Assembly (NCBI GenBank): GCA_005888695.1
Contig: VBBH01000198.1
Location: 1-11,944, forward strand
DNA from: Candidatus Bathyarchaeota archaeon
Lineage (GTDB): Archaea; Thermoproteota; Bathyarchaeia; 40CM-2-53-6
Length of the DNA: 11,944 bases
Reading direction: 5' to 3'
Shown here: positions 1-6,370 of the stretch, in pieces
Layout: each line of letters opens with the position of its first letter
How positions within the stretch are numbered: position 1 is the first letter of the stretch
Notes under the pieces: model-generated
Database searches by the model: none
Told to the model about the DNA's origin: nothing
What the model saw: only the letters and a program-made list of their open reading frames with translations
Position numbers and translations under genes: made by a program

Positions 1-84
1 CGAGCGAAAAACGATCTTTTCCGCAAGTGTCCTGGCCGTAAGTATTCGCTGAGCTCGCGCCTCCAGGGTCGCTAGACGGGGCAC

Positions 85-107
85 GGGTAGGGCTCATTCG
101 TCTACCC
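85..107 (+). terminator. Hairpin, possible terminator of an upstream gene
   Basis: GGGTAG at 85-90 pairs perfectly with CTACCC at 102-107 around an 11-base loop, and is followed by the modestly T-rich CTTAGTTTG. It could end a + strand transcript entering from the left, but no gene end is visible in bases 1-84 and the T-run is poor. Confidence 0.22.
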
Positions 108-146
108 TTAGTTTGTGCAGGGTCGAGTGGAGTGTCCATGAACCCC

Positions 147-160
147 GAGAAAGATTAATC
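147..160 (+). promoter_or_regulatory. Putative BRE/TATA promoter element of acs
   Basis: A purine-rich GAGAAA (147-152) followed by GATTAATC (153-160) resembles an archaeal BRE plus TATA box. With the usual spacing of about 26 bases, transcription would start near 183, giving a leader of about 11 bases before the TTG start at 194. GATTAATC is itself a perfect palindrome, so it could also be a protein binding site. Confidence 0.35.
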
Positions 161-163
161 GGG

Positions 164-184
164 CTTACCACTTCGGGTAAGTGG
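164..184 (+). promoter_or_regulatory. Two overlapping, mutually exclusive inverted repeats before acs
   Basis: CTTACC (164-169) pairs with GGTAAG (176-181). In a shifted register, CCACTT (168-173) pairs with AAGTGG (179-184). Both sets of arms match perfectly over 6 bases and share bases, so only one can form at a time. The element lies just after the proposed TATA box and covers the predicted transcription start, which fits an operator better than an RNA switch. Which reading applies depends on the true transcription start. Confidence 0.35.
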
Positions 185-193
185 ACGGTCTGA

Positions 194-2164
194 TTGTCCG
201 GAGCCCCCATCAAATCTTCTGCCTCACTTGAGGCCTTGCTTGAAGAGAATAGACGGTTCCCACCACCTTCGGGATTCCAGAAACATGCAAACCAACGAGA
301 TCCCGGAATCTATGAGAGGGCGAGCGGGGATGTCGAGGCTTTCTGGGCGGAACAGGCAGAGAGCCTCGACTGGATTAAAAAGTGGGATCGAGTACTGGAG
401 TGGAATCTTCCTTGGGCAAAATGGTTCCTTGGCGGACAGCTAAACGTCTCCGCAAACTGTCTCGATAGACATCTCAAGACCTGGAGACGGAACAAGGCGG
501 CTTTCTATTGGGAACCGGAACTTGGACAAGGCCGGGTGCTGACGTATTCGGATCTCTATCGTGAAGTCAACAAGTTTGCAAATGTGCTGACGGGACTAGG
601 TGTACGCAAGGGAGATCGGGTTACTGTCTACATGGGCATGATTCCTGAGCTGCCCATCTCAATGCTTGCATGCGCAAGGATTGGCGCTCCACACAGTGTC
701 GTTTTCGGCGGCTTCAGCTCCGAATCCCTAGCAGGGAGAATCAATGATGCGGAGTCCAGGGTTGTAGTAACAGCGGACGGGGCCTATAGACGCGGTACTA
801 TTGTACCATTGAAGCAGAACGTTGATGCCGCTCTAGAAAATTGCCCAGGTGCAGAACATGTAGTAGTCGTCGACCGTGTAGGTGAGAAATCAAAGGCTGG
901 ATTAGTAGAAGGCCGGGACCATCGGTGGAATGATCTCATGGAGAAAGCCGATAGTTATTGTCCGCCTGAGCCGATGGACTCCGAGGATATTCTGTACATC
1001 TTGTACACGTCCGGCACTACTGGAAAACCCAAGGGGATCGTGCATACAACTGCCGGCTACCTAGTTGGCGTATCGACGACCCACAAGTGGGTCTTCGATC
1101 TTAAGGACGAGGACGTTTATTGGTGTACTGCTGATATCGGCTGGGTAACTGGTCACTCATACATTGTCTATGGTCCCTTAGCCAATGGGACAACGAGTGT
1201 CATGTACGAGGGTGCTCCGGATTGGCCGGACAAGGATCGCTTCTGGAGCACCTGCGAAAAATACCGGGTCAATATCTTCTACACTGCGCCGACCGCGATC
1301 AGAACTTTCATGCGATGGGGAGCCGAACACGTGAAGAAACATGATCTCTCCTCCTTAAGATTGCTAGGCACTGTTGGTGAGCCGATCAATCCTGAGGCCT
1401 GGATGTGGTACCACAAAGTCGTCGGCAGAGAACGTTGTCCAATAGTCGATACGTGGTGGCAAACCGAGACAGGAATGATCATGATAACTCCACTACCGGG
1501 GATCACGACAACCAAGCCCGGCAGCGCTACAGTTCCATTCCCGGGAGTGGAAGCTGAGGTTGTGGACGAGAAGGGTCAACCCGTTCCACCGGGACGCGGT
1601 GGTTTTCTCGTGTTGAAGAAGCCATGGCCAGCAATGCTCAGAGGGATATGGCGTGATCCTGAAAGATACGTTAAGACCTACTGGTCGAGATACGGAAATC
1701 TCTACCTTACCGGTGACGGAAGCAGACTTGATGAGGACGGCTACTTCTGGCTCCTCGGCAGAGTGGACGACATCATGCTTATAGCCGGACACAATATCAG
1801 CACCATGGAGGTCGAGTCTGCTCTGGTAGATCATTCTGATGTTGCAGAGGCGGCAGTCATTGGAAGATCTGATCCGATAACTGGACAGGCAATCACGGCC
1901 TTCGTGACGCTAAAGATAGGATCAGCATCCGGAAGTGACAAGGCGGAGGAGTTGAAAGCTCACGTTTCGAAGAAGATTGGGAGCCTAGCCCGTCCTAAGG
2001 AGATCCTGTTCACGGCAGATCTTCCGAAGACCAGAAGCGGTAAGATCATGCGCAGACTTCTACGCGATGTTGCAGAAGGAAGGGCACTGGGAGACACGAC
2101 GACCCTAGCTGATCCATCTGTTATTGCCAGCCTCAAGCAGAAGTACGAAGAGCAAGAGCAATAG
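194..2164 (+). CDS. acs: Acetyl-CoA synthetase, AMP-forming
   Basis: Converts acetate, ATP and CoA to acetyl-CoA, AMP and pyrophosphate in the cytoplasm, via acetyl-adenylate. The 656 residues match the usual Acs length (about 650). Motifs run in order: the P-loop [11 protein letters not shown] (271-281), WWQTETG (421-427) whose second Trp (W422) normally limits the pocket to acetate, YLTGD (504-508), GRVDD (522-526), and the C-terminal PKTRSGK (611-617) whose K617 is the catalytic lysine inactivated by acetylation in other Acs enzymes. The C-terminal [12 protein letters not shown] also matches Acs. The start is TTG: an in-frame TGA at 191-193 sits directly before it, and later starts would cut into the conserved N-terminal region. 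No good Shine-Dalgarno is present. Oddity: the hinge-side A8 loop reads AGHNIS where typical Acs has GHR (R526 in Salmonella), so an Asn (N534) replaces a conserved Arg. A propionyl-CoA synthetase or relaxed specificity is possible; acetate is the first choice because W422 is kept. Confidence 0.93.
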   Translation: MSGAPIKSSASLEALLEENRRFPPPSGFQKHANQRDPGIYERASGDVEAFWAEQAESLDWIKKWDRVLEWNLPWAKWFLGGQLNVSANCLDRHLKTWRRNKAAFYWEPELGQGRVLTYSDLYREVNKFANVLTGLGVRKGDRVTVYMGMIPELPISMLACARIGAPHSVVFGGFSSESLAGRINDAESRVVVTADGAYRRGTIVPLKQNVDAALENCPGAEHVVVVDRVGEKSKAGLVEGRDHRWNDLMEKADSYCPPEPMDSEDILYILYTSGTTGKPKGIVHTTAGYLVGVSTTHKWVFDLKDEDVYWCTADIGWVTGHSYIVYGPLANGTTSVMYEGAPDWPDKDRFWSTCEKYRVNIFYTAPTAIRTFMRWGAEHVKKHDLSSLRLLGTVGEPINPEAWMWYHKVVGRERCPIVDTWWQTETGMIMITPLPGITTTKPGSATVPFPGVEAEVVDEKGQPVPPGRGGFLVLKKPWPAMLRGIWRDPERYVKTYWSRYGNLYLTGDGSRLDEDGYFWLLGRVDDIMLIAGHNISTMEVESALVDHSDVAEAAVIGRSDPITGQAITAFVTLKIGSASGSDKAEELKAHVSKKIGSLARPKEILFTADLPKTRSGKIMRRLLRDVAEGRALGDTTTLADPSVIASLKQKYEEQEQ

Positions 2165-2248
2165 GCCGGCTTGATGATCCCAGGGCCTGGTAAGTAGCAA
2201 GAAGAAAAATCACTTAACACCCTTCTTTGATCGCGTGTTGGAGAAGAA

Positions 2249-2665
2249 ATGCCGTATAGCGGACCGATCTACATCGATGATGTTATGCCTATCCTGGAGA
2301 GAATGCGGACGTCCAAGATCTTCTATTCCGGGGTAATACCGAAGCTAGACCTTCTCGAACAGGACATCCGTGGTCTAAGGACCGCAACAACTAGTAAGGT
2401 TCCCAGTGAAGGACCGGTGTCTGATGCTGTTGTTGAAATTCTAACCGTCTTGGATAGAGTCCGATGGATTACTAGTCGTTATCGTAGAGGGCTTTTTGAG
2501 CCTAGGCTAGGGGAGGAACTGTTGCAAATCTGGCCATTATTTATCGAGCTATACAATATGGTACTGAAGGCAAAGGCGTATGGTTCCGACTCGAGCCTTC
2601 AAAACCGTGCGTCTGAATACATCGCGAAACTGCATGATGTCGCGGTTAAAGAGGGTCTGCATTAG
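2249..2665 (+). CDS. Hypothetical helical protein, 138 aa
   Basis: I do not recognise this family. It starts at ATG with GGAG five bases upstream (2240-2243), one of the few clear Shine-Dalgarno sites in the window. The sequence is mostly amphipathic helix: an N-terminal segment rich in Met, Ile and Leu (about residues 11-45), a Ser/Thr/Pro linker (about 45-55), then a longer helical part with basic RYRRG (about 77-81) and WPLFIELYNMVLKAKAY (about 94-110). It has no cysteines, no signal peptide and no strong membrane segment, so a cytoplasmic helical bundle is likely. It lies 84 bases after acs on the same strand and is followed by a hairpin terminator, so it may be the last gene of that unit, although the gap allows its own promoter. 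Coding is supported by the clean start, length and compact placement. Confidence 0.75.
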   Translation: MPYSGPIYIDDVMPILERMRTSKIFYSGVIPKLDLLEQDIRGLRTATTSKVPSEGPVSDAVVEILTVLDRVRWITSRYRRGLFEPRLGEELLQIWPLFIELYNMVLKAKAYGSDSSLQNRASEYIAKLHDVAVKEGLH

Positions 2666-2684
2666 TATAGGTTGGATAAAGAAT

Positions 2685-2718
2685 TGGGCGATGGCTCACT
2701 CTATCGCCCAGGTTTTCC
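2685..2718 (+). terminator. Hairpin terminator after the 138-aa gene
   Basis: TGGGCGAT (2685-2692) and ATCGCCCA (2703-2710) are perfect 8-base arms around a 10-base loop, followed by GGTTTTCC. It lies 20 bases after the stop of the + strand gene, between two convergent genes. A second perfect stem follows, CCCGGC (2732-2737) with GCCGGG (2754-2759), then GGTTTTGGG. Together they probably separate the two converging transcripts. Confidence 0.5.
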
Positions 2719-2787
2719 ATTTGGGGTTTATCCCGGCTTTCCTGGGTTCTTTGGCCGGGGGTTTTGGGTTCTTGTCTATCCGTAGCC

Positions 2788-3219
2788 TTAGGCTTCGTCC
2801 TCGGTCTCAGTCTCGCTCTCCTCGCCCATTGACGAGGACATACTGGAGCTAGACATTGAGGAGGATTCGCCGCTGCTGCCGCCGCGTTGCTTCCACGCTC
2901 CGACAGCCTCTGTCATGGTCATTCCTTGCTTCATCTTGTCCTTGAGATAGAGGTTGTACTCGCTTGGCTTGCGTTTGGCACGTTTCTGGCTGCTTTTTTC
3001 GCCCATTTTGGTCCATGCTTTGGCTTGAGTCCTGAACTCCTTTGTGAAGTCCCGGAGTTGAGTTTCGACGCTTTGGACCTTGGCGTGTATGCGATCGAGT
3101 GTGGCTGTGACAGATTTTGGTATGGTGACGGCGGTTGATGTCTTCTTTGGCTTCGCTGAACCCTTCTTGCTTGACTTGTTTGACTTCGGCATGTCACGTG
3201 ATACGAAAGGCAGGTGCAT
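2788..3219 (-). CDS. Basic protein with compact YABBY/HMG-box-like motif
   Basis: 143 residues in three parts. The N-terminus is Lys/Ser-rich (residues 10-35, starting MPKSNKSSKK). Next comes a helical, probably coiled-coil stretch (36-70, with VQSVETQLRDFTKEF). Then KRKPSEYNLYLKDKMKQG (82-99) continues to MTEAVGAWK (102-110). The PSxYNxYxK...EAvxxWK pattern resembles the YABBY/HMG-box core in shortened form, a helical DNA-binding motif. The tail (113-143) is low complexity: Ser/Met repeats, then acidic ESETETEDEA, as in many eukaryotic HMG proteins. DNA or chromatin binding is inferred from this resemblance and the charge pattern, not proven. Start: M1 at 3219 is used, but M10 (codon 3190-3192), right before the basic segment, is a credible alternative. 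It follows the slipin gene but has its own likely promoter at 3236-3258, and a hairpin lies between them. Confidence 0.82.
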   Translation of the reverse strand: MHLPFVSRDMPKSNKSSKKGSAKPKKTSTAVTIPKSVTATLDRIHAKVQSVETQLRDFTKEFRTQAKAWTKMGEKSSQKRAKRKPSEYNLYLKDKMKQGMTMTEAVGAWKQRGGSSGESSSMSSSSMSSSMGEESETETEDEA

Positions 3220-3235
3220 AAGAGCGTTTCCCTAT

Positions 3236-3258
3236 CCGTTAAGAAACGGCTATTTTCG
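3236..3258 (-). promoter_or_regulatory. Putative promoter and small inverted repeat for the HMG-like gene
   Basis: Read on the - strand, CGAAAATA (3251-3258) is a TATA-like box about 35 bases before the ATG at 3219. Next to it, CCGTT (3236-3240) and AACGG (3245-3249) form a perfect 5-base inverted repeat with a 4-base spacer, near where transcription would begin. It may be an operator. Confidence 0.3.
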
Positions 3259-3265
3259 TGGTTTT

Positions 3266-3304
3266 CCCGGTTTAGGCAGAAACCTCGGGATCTCCGGTGA
3301 GATC
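3266..3304 (-). terminator. Two tandem hairpins after the slipin gene
   Basis: Nearest the slipin stop, GAGATC (3299-3304) and GATCTC (3289-3294) form a 6-base stem with a 4-base loop. Beside it, CCCGGTTT (3266-3273) pairs with AAACCTCGGG (3280-3289) through a 2-base bulge. The arms share base 3289. They lie in the 97-base gap before the HMG-like gene and may slow or stop transcription of the nfeD-slipin operon. There is no T-run downstream on the - strand, so this is a weak terminator call. Confidence 0.35.
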
Positions 3305-3316
3305 TTGTGAGTAATG

Positions 3317-4249
3317 CTACTCGCTGGACTTTTCCTGCGGCTCTTCCTTCTGCGCGCCGGTCACGTAGCCTCTGATCTGACCGACGAGGCTTGTAAACTC
3401 CATCGGGAAGATGTACTTGGTGGATGGGCTTGCGCCTAACGCTTTCAAGGCATCCAAGTATTGCAGCGCCATTGTCTTGGCGTCGATTCCTTTGGCCGCT
3501 TGGAAGACTAATCCCAGTGCTTGTGCATAGCCTTCGGCTCGTAATATGGCGGATTGCTTGTCGCCTTCTGCTCTGAGGACTGTAGCGTTCTTGTCTCCTT
3601 CTGCAACCAGCACGTTGGATTCCCTTCTTCCGTCCGCCTCTAGTACCATTGCTCTTCTGGTCCTTTCTGCGGTCATCTGTTTGACCATCGCCTCTTGCAC
3701 ATCTTTGGGTGGACGGATCTCGCGGATCTCGACGTTGGTAACTTTGATTCCCCAGCGTTCTGTAACCTCGTCTAGCTTATTGCGTAAAGTAGAATTGATC
3801 TGTTCTCTTTTCGCTAACAGTTCATCAAGAGGTATGTCTCCTACGACAGCTCTCAATGTCGTAGTGGCTAGACCTACTGAGGCGCCGGTGAAGTTTTGTA
3901 CCTTGACAACGCTCAGTGCCGCGTCGACTACTTGGTAGTAGATTAGAAAGTCGATGTCTGCTGGGGCATTGTCTTTTGTGATAGTTGTTTGATGTGGAAC
4001 CTCTAGGTATCTTTCCCGTAGGTCTATCTTTTGGAGCCGGTTGACGATGGGCGCAATGAATACAATTCCAGGACCCTTCGCTCCGAGAAGTCTTCCAAAA
4101 CGTAACACCACGACTCGCTCGTATTCTTTGACGATCTTAATGGAGGCCGCGAGAAGCCAGAGGATGATGATTATCGCTAGGATCGCTAGGAATGCGGTTA
4201 CTAATGCGGAGGTCTCGCCTTGAAGTGGTACTTGTGAAAGTGATACCAT
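3317..4249 (-). CDS. Stomatin/prohibitin-like slipin (SPFH protein)
   Basis: A membrane-anchored SPFH scaffold protein that forms oligomers and organises membrane regions; the archaeal homologue PH1511 is a substrate of its partner NfeD protease. One N-terminal membrane helix lies at about 17-36. The SPFH domain follows (about 37-200), with KEYERVVVLRFGRL (41-54), IDLRERYLEVP (75-85) and EIREIRPPKDVQEAM (174-188) typical of slipins. An alanine/glutamate coiled coil (about 190-250) contains 11-residue repeats whose AEG core recurs at 216, 227 and 238. The hydrophobic C-terminal segment KYIFPMEF (278-285) resembles the cleavage region of PH1511, which also contains PME. The length of 310 is normal, slightly long through a charged tail. 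ATG at 4249 lies 3 bases after the nfeD stop with a weak GGAAG upstream, so the two genes are almost certainly co-transcribed. The context matches the classic NfeD-slipin pair. Confidence 0.95.
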   Translation of the reverse strand: MVSLSQVPLQGETSALVTAFLAILAIIIILWLLAASIKIVKEYERVVVLRFGRLLGAKGPGIVFIAPIVNRLQKIDLRERYLEVPHQTTITKDNAPADIDFLIYYQVVDAALSVVKVQNFTGASVGLATTTLRAVVGDIPLDELLAKREQINSTLRNKLDEVTERWGIKVTNVEIREIRPPKDVQEAMVKQMTAERTRRAMVLEADGRRESNVLVAEGDKNATVLRAEGDKQSAILRAEGYAQALGLVFQAAKGIDAKTMALQYLDALKALGASPSTKYIFPMEFTSLVGQIRGYVTGAQKEEPQEKSSE

Positions 4250-4252
4250 GCT

Positions 4253-5617
4253 CTAGGCTTCCTTCTTCGGCTCAACAACAAGTTTGAGTCCGCTTCGCTC
4301 TTTGACTACTACACGTGTCCCATTTGGAATGTCCACGGATCCGGTTACGGTCCAATCTTCAGAAGCGATGTTGGCTGTACCGAACGAACCGGCCTTCAAA
4401 TCACTTGTTAAGTATCCTTCTTTGCCTATTATAGACTTGGCATCATACGCGACCGGCACGTGTCCCATAGCCTCTCGAATCTTGTAGAGGTAGAGGCTGC
4501 CAACAACCATTCCTGCCCCGATCACTCCCAAGATCACGTAGGTGACGAGCCCTATGGGGAAGAAGTTGACGGAAGGCAGACAGTTGTCGCAACCTGGAGG
4601 TGGAGGTGAGGCTGGGGGTGTGTGGAAGATGAGTAGGAAGCCGATAATGAATATGATCACTCCAATCATGGCGCTTATCCCGTGATGCGTCTTAATCTCT
4701 AGGAAGATGAAGACCGTCCCGAGCAGCATGAGGAGGATCGAGACTAGTGACGCTCCGAAGAGTCCGAGACCCAGGAGTGCGAGAGCAATTGCAGCGCCGC
4801 CTACGAAGGTGAGAATCAATGTTGGATGTGTTAGATCGGTTAGTATTGCGAATGCTCCAAGCAGGAAGAGTATCGCGTCAACGTTGGGATCGCTGATTAT
4901 AGCAAGTGCTTGTGATTTGATACCGATATTATGGACAGGAGTTCCTGCCGGAACCCCGATGGCTGCGAGAGAATCGTCTAGGGTCGTTGCGCTGAGCATT
5001 CCAGTGACTACGTTAAGTCGCGCCGCGTCCTGTGCACCGTAGGATACGCCCGCGCTTACCATTAGTCCCGTAGCGTTAGCGTTCCTTCCGTGAAACTTAG
5101 TTAGTTCTTGCATGTATGTTGTGAAGGCAGCCTTGACTTTTGTCAGAGTGCTGTTCACTTCTTCACCCGGAATTCCTGTAATGATGGGAGTAGCTGAGCC
5201 GATCGTGGTCCCTGGAACCATCCATATCTGGTCCGAAGCTTCTGCGATGAAGGCTCCAGCGCTGAAAGCGTGACGCGAAACAGGGGCGATTAACGTAGTG
5301 AAGTTGTTTTTGGCGCCTTGATAGTCGCTGATGGCGTTGATGATGTTCTCCATATTATTCCCGGCTCCGCCGTTTGTGTTCATGACAAGGACGAAGTGGT
5401 TAGCCCCAACGGATCTGGCGTCGTTTATCGCTGTGACTACAAAGTCCTCGGCGCCGGGATCGATGACCATATCCAAGGAAGCGACATAGTAGGACGAAGC
5501 CCCCGCTGCTTTGTGAGGAAGATATGATTGCGCAATCATGAGCATCGAGAATGAGCACAAGCAGAGAACAAGCGCTCTGACAATGTAGTGCCCGTGCCTA
5601 CGTCTGGATTGCGACAA
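4253..5617 (-). CDS. NfeD-type membrane serine protease (ClpP-class, PH1510-like)
   Basis: Long-form NfeD: an extracytoplasmic ClpP-fold protease fused to membrane helices and a C-terminal NfeD/OB domain, which cleaves the C-terminal tail of its partner slipin. The 454 residues show a signal peptide (basic RRRHGH, hydrophobic core about 12-30) and a protease domain (about 43-235). S119 in FSAGAF and K160 in STLTK are separated by 41 residues, exactly as in the Ser97/Lys138 dyad of PH1510, so the protease looks active. MNTNGG (79-84) fits the TPGG-like substrate strand. Membrane helices follow at about 247-270, 272-295, 297-307, 313-331 and 355-377, then the OB domain (about 395-450). A proline-rich PPASPPPPGCDNC loop (334-346) with two cysteines sits between helices. 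The start is TTG at 5617, chosen because the downstream ATG (residue 25) would remove most of the signal peptide; no strong ribosome site is seen. The stop is 3 bases before the slipin start. Confidence 0.93.
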   Translation of the reverse strand: MSQSRRRHGHYIVRALVLCLCSFSMLMIAQSYLPHKAAGASSYYVASLDMVIDPGAEDFVVTAINDARSVGANHFVLVMNTNGGAGNNMENIINAISDYQGAKNNFTTLIAPVSRHAFSAGAFIAEASDQIWMVPGTTIGSATPIITGIPGEEVNSTLTKVKAAFTTYMQELTKFHGRNANATGLMVSAGVSYGAQDAARLNVVTGMLSATTLDDSLAAIGVPAGTPVHNIGIKSQALAIISDPNVDAILFLLGAFAILTDLTHPTLILTFVGGAAIALALLGLGLFGASLVSILLMLLGTVFIFLEIKTHHGISAMIGVIIFIIGFLLIFHTPPASPPPPGCDNCLPSVNFFPIGLVTYVILGVIGAGMVVGSLYLYKIREAMGHVPVAYDAKSIIGKEGYLTSDLKAGSFGTANIASEDWTVTGSVDIPNGTRVVVKERSGLKLVVEPKKEA

Positions 5618-5734
5618 GCTTCTGGATGAAAGATCTTGTTCACGCGCTGTACTTACGTTTTGGGACGAGTATGAGCGGACTCACGTGGTAGGCTCGTGTC
5701 CAAGGGAGAAGGATACTCGCAGTCAAAGCATGGT

Positions 5735-5938
5735 CTAGACGATGCACGCAATTGGAGGAGGAATGGAGACTCCGATTCCAAACGTGGCGTAACTTGGCGA
5801 CTGCCATCCGGTTCCATGCATTGATGCAGTTGTGCTTCCTTGACAAGGAACGTCAACCTGACGCGGAATTACCGGAGCAAGAAAGAACACGGCTAGGCAA
5901 ATGAGCGCGGCGATAAGCATGACCCTCTTTCTATCCAT
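5735..5938 (-). CDS. Small exported or membrane protein, 67 aa
   Basis: I do not recognise the family. The protein starts MDRKR, followed by a hydrophobic stretch (about 7-23, VMLIAALICLAVFF) ending in LAPVIP, a typical signal peptide or single anchor. The remaining 43 residues hold two cysteines (VPCQGS near 31 and IACIV at the end) and are rich in Gly, Ser and Thr with aromatic residues (GTGW, FGIGV). A charged start, hydrophobic core and short Gly/Ser-rich mature part is unlikely for a chance ORF. Two other ORFs overlap here on the same strand in other frames, but neither has such an organised sequence. It lies 117 bases before the nfeD start on the same strand and may share a transcript with nfeD and slipin. 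It diverges from the thioredoxin-like gene across a 95-base gap. Confidence 0.55.
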   Translation of the reverse strand: MDRKRVMLIAALICLAVFFLAPVIPRQVDVPCQGSTTASMHGTGWQSPSYATFGIGVSIPPPIACIV

Positions 5939-6033
5939 TCACGCATAACCGTCCCAGATACGTAATCCTAGCTGATCAGATTCACTTCTTCTCGTGTCAA
6001 GGTTGATACGCTCCTCAGAAGTAAGATGGCAAC
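5939..6033. promoter_or_regulatory. Divergent promoter region between small protein and thioredoxin-like gene
   Basis: These 95 bases must contain the start signals of both flanking genes. A perfect 8-base palindrome CTGATCAG lies at 5972-5979 near the middle, and could be a shared binding site. TTGATACG (6003-6010), about 27 bases before the ATG at 6034, is a weak TATA candidate for a leaderless or near-leaderless transcript. The evidence is thin for each element. Confidence 0.25.
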
Positions 6034-6324
6034 ATGCCCCATAAGATTGTCGCTTTCACGGGGAACTGTCCATTGTGCAACGAAGTCGTTGACGAGATAG
6101 AGGCGGGCAAGTGTGCTGGTTGCCAATTAATCGTCGTCAACGTAGCCGAGAACAGAGCCCTAGCCAAGGAGTATGATATCAAAGTAGTTCCAACAGTAAT
6201 AATTGATGGAGAAGTCAGGATTGAAGGGAAACCCGACATACCATTCGTATGCAGCGATGAAACCTATCTGCACTTCAAGAGCCGTTATCCCCTCATACAC
6301 AAACTCAATCAATCCACGGCTTAG
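6034..6324 (+). CDS. Thioredoxin/glutaredoxin-fold protein with two CxxC motifs
   Basis: A 96-residue single-domain protein. It opens with a beta strand and the active-site-like TGNCPLCNE (10-17; C12, C15), then a helix, then KCAGCQ (26-31; C27, C30), a strand (LIVVNV), and VVPTVIIDGE (51-60), whose VPT carries the cis-proline typical of thioredoxin folds. A fifth cysteine (C73) sits in FVCSDE. Likely roles are thiol-disulfide exchange or metal/thiol trafficking in the cytoplasm; no signal peptide is present. The second CxxC is extra to a plain thioredoxin and with C12/C15 could hold a metal. It converges on the copper-type ATPase with 46 bases between the stops, which suggests but does not prove a link to metal stress. 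The start is ATG at 6034; a nearby ATG at 6026 is out of frame. It could also be a mercury- or copper-associated redoxin. Confidence 0.82.
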   Translation: MPHKIVAFTGNCPLCNEVVDEIEAGKCAGCQLIVVNVAENRALAKEYDIKVVPTVIIDGEVRIEGKPDIPFVCSDETYLHFKSRYPLIHKLNQSTA

Positions 6325-6370
6325 GAAAGACCCATGTCGTTGAAATGACCGACCAGAAAGAGGGCTGGGG

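Noticed and set aside
2723..2768. Four G-runs suggesting a G-quadruplex
   Set aside because: The spacers are uneven, about 17, 10 and 4 bases, too long for a confident quadruplex. The hairpins in the same stretch explain the composition better.
5640..5856. Two overlapping open frames on the - strand before nfeD
   Set aside because: They overlap each other and the better organised 67-residue ORF, and lack signal, motif or balanced composition.
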